A program made the position numbers and the translations under genes. The notes below the pieces were generated by a model, which saw only the letters and a program-made list of their open reading frames with translations, searched no databases and was not told the origin of the DNA. Positions 12,283 to 24,694 of a stretch of DNA of 64,000 nt are shown here, in pieces. Position 1 is the first letter of the stretch; each line of letters starts with the position of its first letter. The stretch is from Pogostemon cablin (lineage: Eukaryota; Streptophyta; Magnoliopsida; Lamiales; Lamiaceae): assembly GCA_023678885.1 (NCBI GenBank), contig CM042958.1:12084852-12148851 (forward strand), given 5' to 3'.

Positions 12283-12986
12283 TTAGGAGTGTTCCTAATA
12301 GCATTCTAAGCAATACATAATGGCAAAACTAGTTTATTATTTTCTTCTTTTGAAATAATAACCGCAATATTAGTTACTAAAATTACTATTCCATCCCAGT
12401 TAATTTGTTGAATTTAGATTAAGTAACTTTATTATGGTAAATGCTACAATCGGATGCACAAATAAATTTTCTTAACTATTATTCGATAGTAGACACTTTA
12501 TTAAATTTTATTGTGTGATTGTAGTCTGATTTATCTTCATTGAAGCCATGTTTAAACTAGTTTCTTTTTAGATGCTTTTCTAAAGTGTAGAATTTCCACT
12601 GAAGTTTCTAAAGATGACAATTAATGGCACACAAAGAAAAGGGTAATAATATAATAAATTGATCACTCTGTTACAACAAATTTGAGTTAATTTTCTCCAT
12701 GATTGAATAGATTAACTTGCTGAGTTTTTCATGAAATCAGTCAGTTGTTTGTTTACTAAGGACCCAATAACTCATCTATGTTAATTGCAAGACTGATCAA
12801 ATAAAAAACAAAAATCAAGAAAACAACCTCTTTTGATCTTCTCTGTTCTTTGTTTTGGAGAGAAATGTACTTTATTTGAAAAGAAAATACATTGTGAGAA
12901 CTCATATGTTACATAGTTATGTCTACACTACCTAAAAGAGAAAATAAAATGAAAGACTTATTCAAGGTCAGTCATTACATGTTTTT
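12283..12986. other. Intergenic DNA downstream of the FUSC gene
   Basis: AT-rich sequence between the Helitron and the stop codon of the minus-strand FUSC gene. The part nearest 12986 is probably that gene's 3'UTR. A MITE-like fragment (ctattccatcccag) is near 12389. I see no gene. Confidence 0.4.
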
Positions 12987-15527
12987 TTAGTTAGTTATTA
13001 CATTATTCTTGTTTAAGGCTCTTACTTTGCACACAATATCTTGCAGATTCACTTGGGTGGATGGATTCTCCCACTGCACAAGTTCTTTCACACCCTTCTC
13101 TATCTCTTTGCCCTCTTTCACTATTCCATCCATGCAATAAACCAGTGCACTCACACTCACCATCACCTCATTCTCTCTCTCCCCACCCACCATTACTTCA
13201 TCAACCACTGAGTACTGTGTGCTCTTCTTCATCTCATCTTCAGCTGCACAAACTTGAACCACACACACTTTTCCCATCTCTAGATCCACAGAGGCCTTCC
13301 CCTTTTCGTATTCGTGCTCGAGGGCCGCGATCGATTTTACCAAAATAACCTCCTCAAAGCACTTGAGACCAGGGGTGAGTGATTCTTTGAACTTGTTGAG
13401 ATCAGCTTCCAGCTTCACTGCAGCCTCTCTCCAGATCATGTTATCCATCTTATGTGATTCTTGTTCTAGGAATCTTAAAGCATGGCTCCCAAAATGTAAG
13501 AAATCCACTGTTCTTGATAGAGACAACCTTAGCTTATTGTAGCAGCCACTGTTGAAAGGTAAGAACCAGAAGTTGGGCTCCACCTCAGCTTCCTCAATGA
13601 ACTTCCCAAGCTCATTCACATGAGACCTCATCTTTTTTATGCTTTCGTCCAAGCTGCATCTGCTCGACGAGCCAAGGTTGATGGAGCTGATCGACTCTTC
13701 CATCAACCTTAGGCTCGTGGAGAGATGCAGCTTGGCTAGAACTGCAGCCCTTGTGGGCTGCAGCAGGATATCCACCATAATCGAACAAGATAGGCCGATG
13801 AAGGTTTCGACTATCCTAGCTATAGCAAAGTCACTTGGTGTTCCAAAATTCTTCCTCCCCAATATCAGCACTGCACCTATGACAGCAGACACTCCACCAG
13901 CTTGTCCATACATTTTGCTCTGCCTCAAGAAACTGCTGAAGATGAACCATGGCAGAAGAGAGACGAACCTTATCTTCACGTATCGTTCGAAGACGAAGCA
14001 GCCTATGACTCCATACACTGTTCCAAGGACAGTTCCTTGAGCCTTAACATTTGCAACTTTGAAAGTGGCTTCCCTTGCTGATGCAAGGCTTATCGCGACC
14101 GGCAGGCCTGACCAGAACCCGTTCTCCTTGCTGTATTTCAGCCCGAAGAAGATGGCAAATCCTAAAGACAGAGAGCATTTCAGAGCAGGCATTAGTCTCT
14201 TCCTGTCGATCTTAATCGGGCTGCTGTCGAACCACCCTTTCTTTTCCTGTGATGATGATTCTTGCTTGGGAGAAACATGGGGTGAAGCTGACTTGGTCTG
14301 AAGGAGCTTCAAACAGAATATGAAGAACAGAGTGGGTAGATCTTTGAAGCTCATTGAAGGGCTTTTGTGAAGTGTTTGGAGGAACTTGGAGTTTGTATCC
14401 CCTTCTGATTGAGGAAGAACTGAGTTTTCCATGGCCATATTGCTCTTTACTTGATTCAAGATTTGCTCCTCCAAAGCTTTCAATTCATCCCTTAATTCAA
14501 TATTATTTAGCAGATCAACTGGAAACTGTGAGCAGTTTGTTAGAGCATTTTCCATCCCTCTCAAGATTGTTTCAAGGCCTTGCAATGCTTCTCCTGGATT
14601 TTTCTTGTATGATTTCAGAAACTTGATTGGAATAATCTCCCACTGCATGCTTTCCTGTAATTCAAACAACACTTGATTAATTTTTATTAAAAAAAAAGTC
14701 TAATAAATTAACATATTAATTAATTCCATACCTGCTTAGATTTGATGCTCTGCAGAAATTTAAACCCTGTTTTATTCAAAGACTTGGCTTGAGAGATCAA
14801 TCCCTTGGAAGATCCACCATCTTCTGCAGAAAAAGCTTTCATGTGAAGCTTCAATCTTTGTGATGCATTCTCAATATACAGTTTGCTGTTTTCCTTCACC
14901 TGCAATAATTCAGACAACTTCCAACGTTAATCCCACGTAGGGTTAATTATGCATGCTAGCATGCAGCTCATTAATTACCTCACAGTAGGCCAGGCTTGGG
15001 TAGGGCAACAGCAGGGCCAGCACACACGCCACCACTCCGACGGCGGTGCTCGCCGCCAGATGTATCGGGTGCATGACGGTTTCCGTCTGTCCGCCGTTAA
15101 TATAAGCCACAACATACACTAGCACAATCTGTCCAAGCGCTATGCGCTTGGATATCAAGTGAGTGTTCTCGGGCAGCGCCACCACGAAGGCGCTGACCGC
15201 GACCACTGCGGAGGTGGTGCTGGTGGTGAGTCTGGCCGTTCCTATCAGCCACAGGCTGAGGATGGCAGGGCACAACCCCAGCACCGTCGCGTACAGGGCC
15301 AACCAGCAGCCCCGCAGCGTGTCCCCCAGCCTGGCGTCCGTGACGATCAGTATGACCGTCACGTACGAGAACGCCGGGAAGGACACGTGGCGGTTGAAAG
15401 CTGCGGGGCCGTAGAGGGTGGCGACGCCTACGATGATGCATGCGAAGGCGGTGCGGAAGGCGGAGGCGAGGCAGCGCCGCCATATGGCCCGGGTCCGGTG
15501 GCATTGGATTTGTGGGGTGGTAGCCAT
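12987..15527 (-). CDS. FUSC-family membrane protein (aromatic acid efflux-like)
   Basis: Predicted integral membrane protein of the FUSC / p-hydroxybenzoic acid efflux-like family, close in length and layout to Arabidopsis At2g28780. Exons are 15527-14979, 14899-14732 and 14654-12987, all phase 0, giving 794 residues. Residues about 20-180 hold the first hydrophobic block of roughly six helices, with FSYVTVILIVTDARLGDTLR between helices. A cytosolic helical stretch follows. A second hydrophobic block lies at about residues 396-550, including GFWSGLPVAISLASAREATF and the TVLGTVYGVIGC segment. The C-terminal 240 residues are soluble and helical. Bacterial relatives export aromatic carboxylic acids; the plant substrate is not established. 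Exon 1 is strikingly GC-rich compared with exon 3. The ATG at 15527 gives MATTPQIQCHRTRAIWRRC directly before the first helix. Confidence 0.9.
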
Positions 15528-16154
15528 TGGAGTTGAAATTACGAATCAGTCCCTTAGAGAAGAGTTGATGAGGGAAGTAGGAAAGGGATGAGAGATGTTG
15601 AATGAGAGAGAGAGTGGTTTATGTAAAGGGGGTGTTGGGACAATTTCTGATCCTTGATGATGACAAAGGGGCGATTTTGGACGTGGAGAAAATATTTTAA
15701 TGCAGAAGTTCGTTAAAGCAATTAGAGTTTTTTTTAAGTGTTATATTTTGAATTAAAATGGAATTAATGTTTGAAAATGATGTGTATAAAAAGTTAGAAA
15801 GCATTCTCTAATACTGCATATCATGAGTGCGGTTATATGTAAGTTTATATATATACTGTCATGGATTAATTTCTTTGTGGAGTGGAGTGTGAGTGTGTGA
15901 GTGTGTGTGAGAGAGAGAGACACACTCAGTAATACACATATATATACAGAAACATTAATTCTCATCAACCCACTTTGTGTGAGTTTAATAATAATAAGAA
16001 TAAAAAGAAAGAAGAATATTTGCAGGGAAAATGGCAGCGTAGCGGTCTTGTATGACCTTGTAACGTGGGATACCACGCCATAATATTGGGTTTAATTAAG
16101 TACATACATTCACAAACTGAGATATTGCTTGGGGGTGGGTGAGTCATATCAGTC
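15528..16154. other. Upstream region of the FUSC gene
   Basis: Probable promoter and leader of the minus-strand FUSC gene. It contains a GT/GA microsatellite at about 15886-15921 and AT-rich sequence. No other gene is supported. Confidence 0.4.
15886..15921. repeat. GT/GA compound microsatellite
   Basis: A run of gagtgtgagtgtgtgagtgt followed by gagagagagag. It lies about 360 bp upstream of the FUSC start codon. Confidence 0.8.
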
Positions 16155-16345
16155 CGTATCTCATATGTCACGACACATGGCATTATATTAAAATTAATCT
16201 ATAACACATGACAAGTATCTCATATTTCACAGCACATGACGTTAAATTAAACATTAATTGTAACACATATCTCATCACGACACCTGATAGATATCTCATA
16301 TTTCACTGCACGTAAATTAAACATTAATTATAACACATGATCATG
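16155..16345. repeat. Three-copy degenerate tandem repeat
   Basis: Three copies of a unit of about 55-77 bp beginning tatctcatatttcac and containing aaattaaacattaattataac followed by acacatg, at about 16156, 16215 and 16292. The copies differ by small indels. Confidence 0.65.
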
Positions 16346-16628
16346 TATCTAAAACATTAAATAGAAAATAAAATAATAGAAATGGAATAGTTGGAGTGAT
16401 ACAGCTAGCTGTTTAGTTTTGCTATGATGATGTATTCATTTAATTAAATTAATTAATGTATGCATGTAAAGTTTGGAATTGGAGAATGTGGAGATTAATT
16501 AATTAATACTTCTAGCAATACTTAATCTAGTAGGATTGTGTATTAAGGTTGTTTGAAAAGCAAAAAATTGACATTTTATTTGAATTTCCATACCTAGAAT
16601 ATCCACTCGATGAATTAATATTTAATTT

Positions 16629-16629
<1 letters not shown>

Positions 16630-16665
<36 letters not shown>
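16630..16665. repeat. (AT)n microsatellite
   Basis: About 18 uninterrupted AT dinucleotides. Confidence 0.95.
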
Positions 16666-16669
<4 letters not shown>

Positions 16670-16940
16670 TATGTATACTATATTAAAAGATAATTAGGAG
16701 CATAATTTTAGGAGGCAGGTACTGATGGTCATTATATACCATATATCTAAAAACATACATTGTTTAAGTCTTTAGCCATTTCATTTCTTGGATAGCAAAA
16801 TTAATGTTCATGTGCAAAATCAAATTATAAATGCAATATTTCATATTTATAATAAAACATAAATTTATTGTTGTTGTTGGAGATCTTTTGAATAATGAAT
16901 GTTAACTCAACAAAACTATTGCTAAAATAATATTGAATTG

Positions 16941-17170
16941 ATTGATTTATATATGTTTAAATTTAGGATATGAATGACTGCGAACCGATAATGCAAGAAT
17001 GCTGCCGGAAGTCAGTGTTGCTGAGAGAAGCGTTTGGACTGTCGCAGCAAACTACTCCAGAAAATCAGTGGTGAAACCAGAAGCGTTTGGACGGTCGCAC
17101 CAAACTGCTCCAGAAAATCAGTGGTGAAACAAGAAAGCCGACAATTGCTGAAAAACATGTCTGCATCAAG
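16941..17170. repeat. Dispersed repeat relic with internal 53-bp tandem duplication
   Basis: The unit agaagcgtttggac...atcagtggtgaaac occurs at 17026-17078 and again at 17079-17131. The block opens with ttatatatgtttaaatttag followed by gatatgaatg, which recurs in altered form near 19690 and 25320. The three places look like relics of one dispersed family of unknown class. Confidence 0.55.
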
Positions 17171-17424
17171 TTAAGTAAAACACTCCAAAAAAACTATATG
17201 TGCTTCATCATCTAGAAAATCATAATACTAAGAATACATATAAGTTGTTAAGTATATATTGCATACTGAAAGATTGCTCTAGCGGATTCTTAGCAATGTG
17301 TCTGGTTCCCGTCATCACACTTTATACGTGGCATGTTGAGAAACTGCTCTAGTCAATTCTTAACAACGTGTTCTTTGAATCCCTTTTTACCCCTCTTACT
17401 CGCTTGGTTCAAGAATTCCTACCT

Positions 17425-17426
17425 AC

Positions 17427-17464
<38 letters not shown>
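17425..17464. repeat. (ATT)n microsatellite
   Basis: About 13 uninterrupted ATT trinucleotides. Confidence 0.95.
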
Positions 17465-17465
<1 letters not shown>

Positions 17466-17594
17466 AAAAATAATGTTAATTAGAAGTATAATAATTTTAT
17501 AAGGGAAATGCAATGACGTAGGCAGATAAGACCTGGTGGCACCAGGCTCCTACTGATATTTAGGGTATGAAGTATACACAAAGTTTCGCAAATT

Positions 17595-17666
17595 CCTCGG
17601 ATAGCTCAGTGGTTCAGTACTTCCGTTCAAAGCCAAAGGTCGCTGGTTCAGTCTCTAAGGCATGTA
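17595..17666 (+). repeat. tRNA-derived SINE-like fragment or tRNA pseudogene
   Basis: tagctcagtgg at 17602-17612 matches the polymerase III A box. ggttcagtctc at 17645-17655 is a near match to the B box, with one base apparently missing. The spacing fits a tRNA-derived promoter. A cloverleaf cannot be completed because the acceptor arms do not pair, so this is not a functional tRNA gene. A SINE head is the better reading. Confidence 0.5.
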
Positions 17667-18004
17667 GGGATTATTTATTCTTAACATAGTTATGTGTACA
17701 ACTTTTTTTATTCTATTTTGTATTTTTTTTTTAATACCCAAGTAACATAACAACAGTAGAGGATTATTTATTTTGTATTTTTTTTAATACCCAAGTAACA
17801 TAACAACAGTACGTAGAGGATTATTTATTCCTAAAATAGTTATGTGTACAACTTTTTTTATTCTATTTTGTATATATTTTTGTTCATAATTGTACTCAAC
17901 CCAAGTAACATAACAACATTACGTAGAGGATCATTTATTCCTAACATAGTTATGTGTACAACTTTTTTTATTCTATTTTGTATATATTTTTGTTCATAAT
18001 TGTA
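17667..18004. repeat. Short tandem array, three to four copies
   Basis: Repeated phrases gttatgtgtacaactttttt (three times) and cccaagtaacataacaacag (three times), with ggattatttattc between them, give units of about 55-150 bp. The array lies directly after the SINE-like fragment, so it may have grown from that element's tail. Confidence 0.7.
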
Positions 18005-18132
18005 CTTCCTCCGTCCCGGCGTAAGAGAGTCATTTGCTTTTTTGCACGTATATTAAGGAGTATTTTTATTTAATGTGTAGTGGGTAGTTGTATTAGTGGG
18101 GGTGTTGGGTCACATATTTTAATTGTATTAGA
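18003..18132. mobile_element. Truncated Stowaway-type MITE (left part only)
   Basis: It starts cttcctccgtcccggcgtaa and follows the family consensus seen at 44939-45165 (tcatttgcttttttgcacgt, then tttaatgtgtagtgggtag) up to about 18132. The similarity stops there and no right end is present. Confidence 0.7.
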
Positions 18133-20071
18133 GCAAGACGCTACTTATGTGAGACCGTTTGTGAGACGTGTTAAAGTATCCCTATTATATTAATAAAGTA
18201 TGTTTAATGGTTGTTAAAGTGTGTTTTGTAAAGTATGATGAATGATGGATTAAAATATAATTTTAGGATAAGTATTTATTTTAATTTTAAAATGTTATAA
18301 TTTTTAACAACATTAATATATTTTTTTTTTATTGTGTAAAAAATATCAATTTAATTCTAAAAAATTAATAAAAAGTTTATAAAAAAGTTAAATTTTCTTA
18401 AATTACATAAACTATCTCACAAAACGAGAAGATTATTTTATCTTTTAGTGCTACGTGCTTACAATGAAATTAAGTGAGCCAGTAATACAAGAAAGCTGCG
18501 ATTATGAGTGAGCCAATAATATAAGAAAGTTACGGAAGTCACTGTTGCTGAAAAAAACTAAAATAATTTTTTTTCTCAATAGTAGTTTTTATTTGCCAGA
18601 GCTGAAGAAAACCGTATTCCTTATTTCCCGAAAACATCAATACTTGTTATTAAAACACACTGGTTCATCATGAAAAATAAAAAAAATTAACTATGAATGG
18701 ATAAGCATTTATAAACTATGAATGGATAAGTATATGCGGAGCTACACTATATATATTCACAAATTAGCATATGTAGCGTAGAAAAGCCAATTTTAGGAAA
18801 CCTCAAAGTCTGGAGTTCTGAGTCATGATGACCCTCCATTTATATAGCAATATTGAAAATATTATTATCAAGAATGCTTTGTTAATAATAATATTCATTT
18901 TGTCATTTTAATCGTCACACCGTATTATTCATCACTAATACAATTATCTATTTTATATAAAATAATAAATACTCCTTAATTTAATATCTATTTTATATTA
19001 AATAATAATACTTTTTAAATACTTTATCCATGAACCGACAGTATAAATTTTAAAGAAAATTATAGAATTAGATGAAATATAAATTACAAGTTATATAATG
19101 AAAGAAAATATAAATTAATGGATTTTATATATAAAAAAAATCATATGCAAAAAGAGAATGAATACCTTATCTCCATGTATAAATTTCAAAGAAAATTATA
19201 GAATTAAACGATATATAAATTAAAAGTTACATAATGAAAGAAAGTATAAATTAATGGATTTTATATATTTTTAAAAAATATATATCAATATATAGTGAAA
19301 TTAAAAAGAGTAGATATCATGTACATCTGGATGTAAATTAATGGATTTTATATTTTATATATGCGTTTTTTAATAAAGGTATAATTTTTTATTAACAAAT
19401 TAACAAAAAATTTACTAATAAAATTAATTACTTTTTATTTATAAATGTGTATATTTTTATTCATTAATATAGACAAGTTTTAAATGTGGGTGCAAAATTT
19501 TAAATTCATGCGTGCACAATAGAATTTGCCAATTAAAAATATCAATATTTTATAAATATTTTTGAATTTTAGGTTATTTTCTATTTTTTCTCATTTATTA
19601 ATAATTAACTTTGAACTTTATTAAAAATAAACACTCCATTTTCATATTTATTTTATAATATATCAAATATATTGAACTAATTGATTTTATACATGTCTAA
19701 GTTTAGGATATACATAAGTAACATAATGTAAGTTGATGAAAATACGATTCAGGAAATCGTTGTCTAACAAACTAGACAGAGAATAAAAAGTAAAGCAGAA
19801 AATCAGTATTTCTGTCCGATGAAAACAAACACTGCCTACGATAATATACTGCTTCAGAAACCAAAATACTAGGAATATATGAGTTGCTGTTCTTGACTAA
19901 GCACAATTCCTATCTGCAGGAAACTAACATATATTCTTCACTTACTAAATGTGTATAAATGTCCATTTTTCTTTAAATTAATTTGAGCAGAAACAAATAA
20001 CTAATTTAGAAACAAATAACTAAATTTTATTTTACACGTACACTATTTTTTTATCTTACCCTATATATGCT
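18133..20071. other. Intergenic AT-rich DNA, no gene seen
   Basis: It contains a local near-duplication (19056-19140 and 19190-19270, both reading aaagaaaattatagaatta then aatggattttatat). It also holds a relic of the 16941/25310 repeat family at about 19675-19930. There is no supportable coding sequence. Confidence 0.4.
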
Positions 20072-20233
20072 TTTTTTATACGTGTATTACAGTTGAAGAG
20101 AGAGACACCTCCCTTCCACCTTAATCTATCGAGTTCATTTTTGCGGCAAGTACTTTTTATACTTGTCTTACGGTTGAAGAGAGAGACACCTCCCTCCCAC
20201 CTTAATCTGCCGCGCGTGTTCATTTTTATCCAC
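20072..20233. repeat. Two-copy tandem duplication, period 81 bp
   Basis: gttgaagagagagacacctc followed by ccttccaccttaatct occurs at about 20092 and 20173 with the same flanks (tttttatac upstream, ttcatttttgcgg/ttcatttttatcc downstream). Confidence 0.75.
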
Positions 20234-20565
20234 CAATTTTACGGAAATATCCTTGTTTTACATTTTTTTTCAAAAAAAATAATTAAAAAATACAATAATT
20301 TAAACTTAAAATTTTAAGTAGTACTCCATTACAATAGTTTCGTAAATAGTATTAGTTCATCTTCACATCTTCAGCTTTCAACCTATCATAATTTATTTTC
20401 ACATCCAACAATAACTTTGCAATATATTTTTATTTCAATTTTTTTTTTTCACATCAAACGTAATATTATACTTCAAAATTGATTTAATATATATAATATC
20501 AAATTACCTTGAAAATAAATTAATTTAAAAAAAACTTGTTCACATACACTAAGTGTATGTTTCTA

Positions 20566-20904
20566 GGCTAATTATATTGTGCACTCGGGTGCACCCACTT
20601 TAAAAAATATATACAAATATAAACAAGAATATATACAATTATGAATAAAAATCTATACAATTTAATTTTTAGTTTTTTTAATGAAAAATTGAGTGTAAGA
20701 AAATATACAATTATTAAAAAATATGTATACACTGTTGAATAAAAAGTTAATACACATATGGATGCTAGTTTTTTTAATGAAAAACTTAGTGTGAAAAAAG
20801 TATACAATTATTAAGAAACACGTATACAAAATAGAATAACATGTCTACAAAATAGAATAAAAAGTTATACGCATATGAGTGCACCTAATATCAATTCATG
20901 TTTC
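20566..20904. repeat. Dispersed repeat, copy A (partner at 62536-62868)
   Basis: About 330 bp, colinear and similar throughout with 62536-62868. It begins ctaattatattgtgcactcg and ends atgagtgcacctaatatcaa. Inside are two related halves, each with agtttttttaatgaaaaa followed by tatacaattattaa, so a duplication occurred before the element spread. No terminal inverted repeat is obvious and the class is unknown. Confidence 0.75.
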
Positions 20905-22343
20905 TATAAAACTATTCTTTATCACATAATTTTTTTTTTTTAAAAATATAACCGTAAAAGTTAAAATGGGAAGTTAAGATTTGAGCGATAGTATGTACGG
21001 TGCACCCTAGTCGGACTCACAAATATTTGTTTTAGTATATACACGTATGCTTAGTTGTGATGTCATGATTAAAGTTATTTTTATTAGAATTTTTTTTTGG
21101 CAGAGATAATAGATATCGATAAGATGTGCTTATGTCTGATTAGTGGATATAATTAATTTATTTCCTCTTTGGAGTGAATGCACTCATTTGTACTTATGTT
21201 ATGAGTTAAACAAATTTGGATGTGGTACAGAAGTGTTTAAGAGATAATTTATGAAAACATACTTTTTAGATTTAGACAACTTCAAAATAAACCAATAGGA
21301 TTTAAGATTGAGCAAACAATAAAAGAAACCAATGAAAGTTAATCTAGAGGAAGAGAGAGATTGAGCCAACAAGAAATTAAAGTAGAAACCAATGGAAATT
21401 AACATGAGAGAGAAGGTAGTAATAAAAAAGAGTGGATGCAATGTGATAACTAATGCGGATTAAAGCAACGTGAGAAAGGAAAAGAATCTTAAACATGTTT
21501 AGAAGAAAGATTAGTACCATTAATGGTCAATTTAGATGGCTGTAATCCATGTCCCAAATCATACTGTCGTTTCTATTTTTGTACAACCGTTTCACCGCAT
21601 ATTTCTTTTTACCTTAATGGAACACATAAAATCATTTTATATTTTTAATTAATTATATTTTTTATTAAAAATATTATCACTTTTTAATAAAAATGCTAGT
21701 ATTTTTAATTTTATTTACTATAAATTATTCATAAAATAATTTATTGTACTACTGTCACTTACAGTATATTATTATTTTTATTAAAATATTCATTTCTTAT
21801 CAACTACAAAAATTTTCATGTGAAATAGTCTCATGGTCTTTTTATTTTTCTTTTTTTTTAAACTAATTGAGGAAAAGTTTTTTTTTTTATTTAAAAAATT
21901 AAAACATAAAAATTGCCCTCTTTTATATAAATGATGCATTCCAGTCAATCCATTTTCGCACATTAAATGGGGTCATTTATAATTGGCCATACCATTTTAA
22001 GAAACTCGAAAAATTTTATAAGTTGTGATTTTTTTTTTCATTTTTTAAAACTAAATTAGTAATATTTAATTTTGTATGTCATTTGCACCATCACGCTTTG
22101 TACTATTATAAAATAATGTATATAATAAACTTTGGTAAAAGATAAAAAGATGTAAAGTGCAACTAGGAAAGTGCAAAGAAATTAGTGCAAATGAAACCCA
22201 TTTGCAGCTAAAAAAAATATCATTACCTATAATGAAATTCATAATTATCTCAAGTTTTTAAATATGAATATATTTTGTCATGTTCTCTTTTTCAACATGT
22301 GATCATGATCTTTTGTTTAGTCCGTACTATATCTTCATACATA
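20905..22343. other. Intergenic AT-rich DNA, no gene seen
   Basis: It includes a GTGCACC-type repeat edge near 20998 (cggtgcaccctagtcggact). Nothing else in it resembles a gene or a bounded element. Confidence 0.4.
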
Positions 22344-23193
22344 CAGTGATGTGAAAAATATCGAAATTTCGGTATACCGCACTTATAATATTGAAAAATA
22401 CCAAACTCATCGAAATTTTAGATATATCGAAATTTTTTGTAAGATATAATATCATATTGATTTTTTTGATACAGTAAAGGTACGCAAAATTTTAAAACCG
22501 CAGTATTTTGGTATATACCGAAATACCGTAAATTAGTATATACTTAAAAGAAATTCTAATATATTAAAACTATTGACCCATCATTGAATTTGGTGAAATT
22601 TTGGAGAACATAAGTGTAAGCACTATAGGTTTGTTATTTTAAATTTAGTATAATTGTAATTATTTTAATTTTAATTTAAGAAGTTTGTATTAATTTTTAA
22701 TTAATTAATTTAGAACTTAATCCTTATCAGGTACACTAATCACTTATTAGGATTAAACTCTTACTTTTATTATATTTTATTAATATTTTTAAATTTGAAC
22801 GTTTCAATGCTTACATTTGCTTTTTGCACGTTGATTAATGAATATAGTATTTTAATAGACAGTTGGTAGAAAAATATACATATTTAATGTGATGTGTGTA
22901 GGTGTATTAGTATTGGATGTAGATCCAATTATGATATATTAATTGTTTTAGGTGAGTTCCATAAAAAGGGAAATGTAAAAATTAAAATGGAACGGCCAAA
23001 ATAGAAATATGTAAAGATTGAAGTGGGATGGAGAAAATACTTAAATATCGGTAAGAAAAAGGTATGTCATTTTCTTATACCGAAGTTTCGGTATACGAAC
23101 CTTTCAGTATAGTAAAGATATAATTTTTCTAATACAGATATTTTAGGTATGGTGTACGGTATAGCTCAAAAACTTTGGTATACCATACCACCC
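22344..23193. mobile_element. Probable hAT-type non-autonomous element
   Basis: Flanked by catacata at 22336-22343 and at 23193-23200. This is a candidate 8-bp target duplication, although it is low in complexity. The subterminal regions on both sides are rich in ggtatacc/cggtata motifs in mirrored orientation. The ends CAGTGATGTG and (inverted) GGGTGGTATG match only loosely. A MITE (22797-23041) sits inside. There is no transposase. Confidence 0.45.
22797..23041. mobile_element. Old Stowaway-type MITE nested in the hAT-type element
   Basis: Colinear in reverse orientation with 8801-9042: gtttcaatgcttacatttgc, ctttttgcacgttgattaat, tttaggtgagttcc, then gattgaagtgggatgga. Both terminal CCCTCC blocks are eroded, so it is older than its neighbours. 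Confidence 0.65.
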
Positions 23194-23738
23194 ATACATA
23201 GCTAGACTAATTAATTAATTAGTTAATTAATTCATGTGACCTAAAAATATTTTGCTAAAGTGCTTCACTTGTCAACAATATATAACAATGGTGGCACAAG
23301 TGAGATTTCACCATGATTACCCATTTTCAACATGCCATAATTTTTTGTTAGATTACTTTTTTTGCACACTAATCTCGTCCAAATAAAATGGTTTTAGAGC
23401 TTTTAATTAACAGTGGTAATAACCTTGTGAATTTTATCACTACAAGTTGAAATATGTTGTGATTTATTCTTAATTAATCCAAAATCACTTACTATCCTTA
23501 GATTTTGATTGAATCTCTTTAATATTTATTATCATTTGTTATCGATTTAGTATCAATATTCATTAATAATATTATCACTTTTTATCCAGTTTACGTGTTA
23601 CAGTCTAACTAAATCTTTGCCAATAATAATATATCATGAAAAAGAGAAAATGGCACATATTATCATCGTTTTCTTATCTTAATTACTATCAGAGTAATTT
23701 TTGTAGATTTGTTTGAGCGGTTCAAGAAAAATCTTGTA

Positions 23739-24000
23739 CTCCCTCCATCCTGGTGATATTGACACATTTTTGTTGGCACAGAGATTAAGGAGTATAATAA
23801 TTTAATGTAAAGTGAAGTGAAAGAAATAATATTTAATGTGTAGTGAGTAGTTGTATTAGTGGTGAGTGTGATGTGTGTGGGTCCATGTAAATAAATAAAT
23901 TATTTTTGTGTGGGTCTCATGTTCCTTAAAAGGAAATATGTCAATTTTTGTGGAACAACCCAAAAAGAAAAGTGTGTCAATATATTTGAGACGGAGGGAG
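23739..24000. mobile_element. Stowaway-type MITE with TA target duplication
   Basis: Starts ctccctccatcctggtgata, ends tttgagacggagggag, and is flanked by TA on both sides. It is the same subfamily as 41788-42051, sharing attaaggagtataataattt and gtgtgtgggtccatgtaaat. Length is 262 bp. Confidence 0.9.
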
Positions 24001-24327
24001 TATAAGACCATCTAACATACTAACTTTCGTGACACGGTTAAAATGAATAATTTTTATAATGAAAAGTGATATGAACATAAGAAAAGTCCGTTAAATGATT
24101 AAAAAGTGATAATTTTTTTTAATAAAAAATTATACTCAATTGATTAAAAATTATAACAGTGATTAAACTATTTTATAAACAATTTATAATATAAATATTT
24201 TAAAAGAAAAATGACAACATTTTGACAAAAAATAATAATGTAACTAATTATAAATGTGTAAAATGATATCATTGTGACACGATTTCACACAAATTGGTTT
24301 CATATAACAATCCTAAAAAAAAAAATA

Positions 24328-24551
24328 CTCCCCCCGTTCGTCCAAGGTATACAATTGCATTTTACACGTGAATTAAATAGTATTATTATTTAATGTGTAG
24401 TAGGTAGTTGTATTAGTGAGGTGCGTGAGACCCATATATTAAATGTATTAGTGATGTGAGTGGGTATATGTATTAAAAAGGGAAAATATATACCTTTGAT
24501 GCGAACGTCAAAGTAGCAAAATGTATACGTTTTCGGATGGATGGAGGGGGG
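24328..24551. mobile_element. MITE with long terminal inverted repeats
   Basis: The left end is actccccccgttcgtccaag with gtatac close inside. The right end is gtatacgttttcggatggat followed by ggaggggggt. The ends are mutually inverted over about 30 bp with mismatches and sit in TA. The interior carries the tttaatgtgtagtaggtag block shared by the Stowaway-type copies here. Confidence 0.8.
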
Positions 24552-24552
24552 T

Positions 24553-24694
24553 AATTGCTTTGTTCAAGTTTCAAGATTCAAATGATCTTAAAAGCAAGGT
24601 CAACATTAACCTTGAAAAAATAAAATAAAATTTGCTTTGTTCAAGTTTCAAGATTCAAAATGATCTTAAAGGCAAGGTCAACATTAACCTTCGG
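24553..24694. repeat. Two-copy tandem duplication, about 76 bp period
   Basis: gctttgttcaagtttcaaga ... gcaaggtcaacattaacctt appears at about 24556-24624 and again at about 24632-24694, with one or two base differences. Confidence 0.85.

Noticed and set aside
15097..15536. Long overlapping frames on both strands over the FUSC first exon
   Set aside because: GC-rich codon bias removes stops from other frames. Only the frame with the hydrophobic helices matches a known family.
17595..17666. Functional tRNA gene
   Set aside because: The A box is good, but the B box is missing a base and the acceptor and T arms do not pair.
17667..18004. CRISPR-like direct repeats
   Set aside because: The sequence is a eukaryotic nuclear genome. 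The repeats are adjacent tandem copies without unique spacers of even length.
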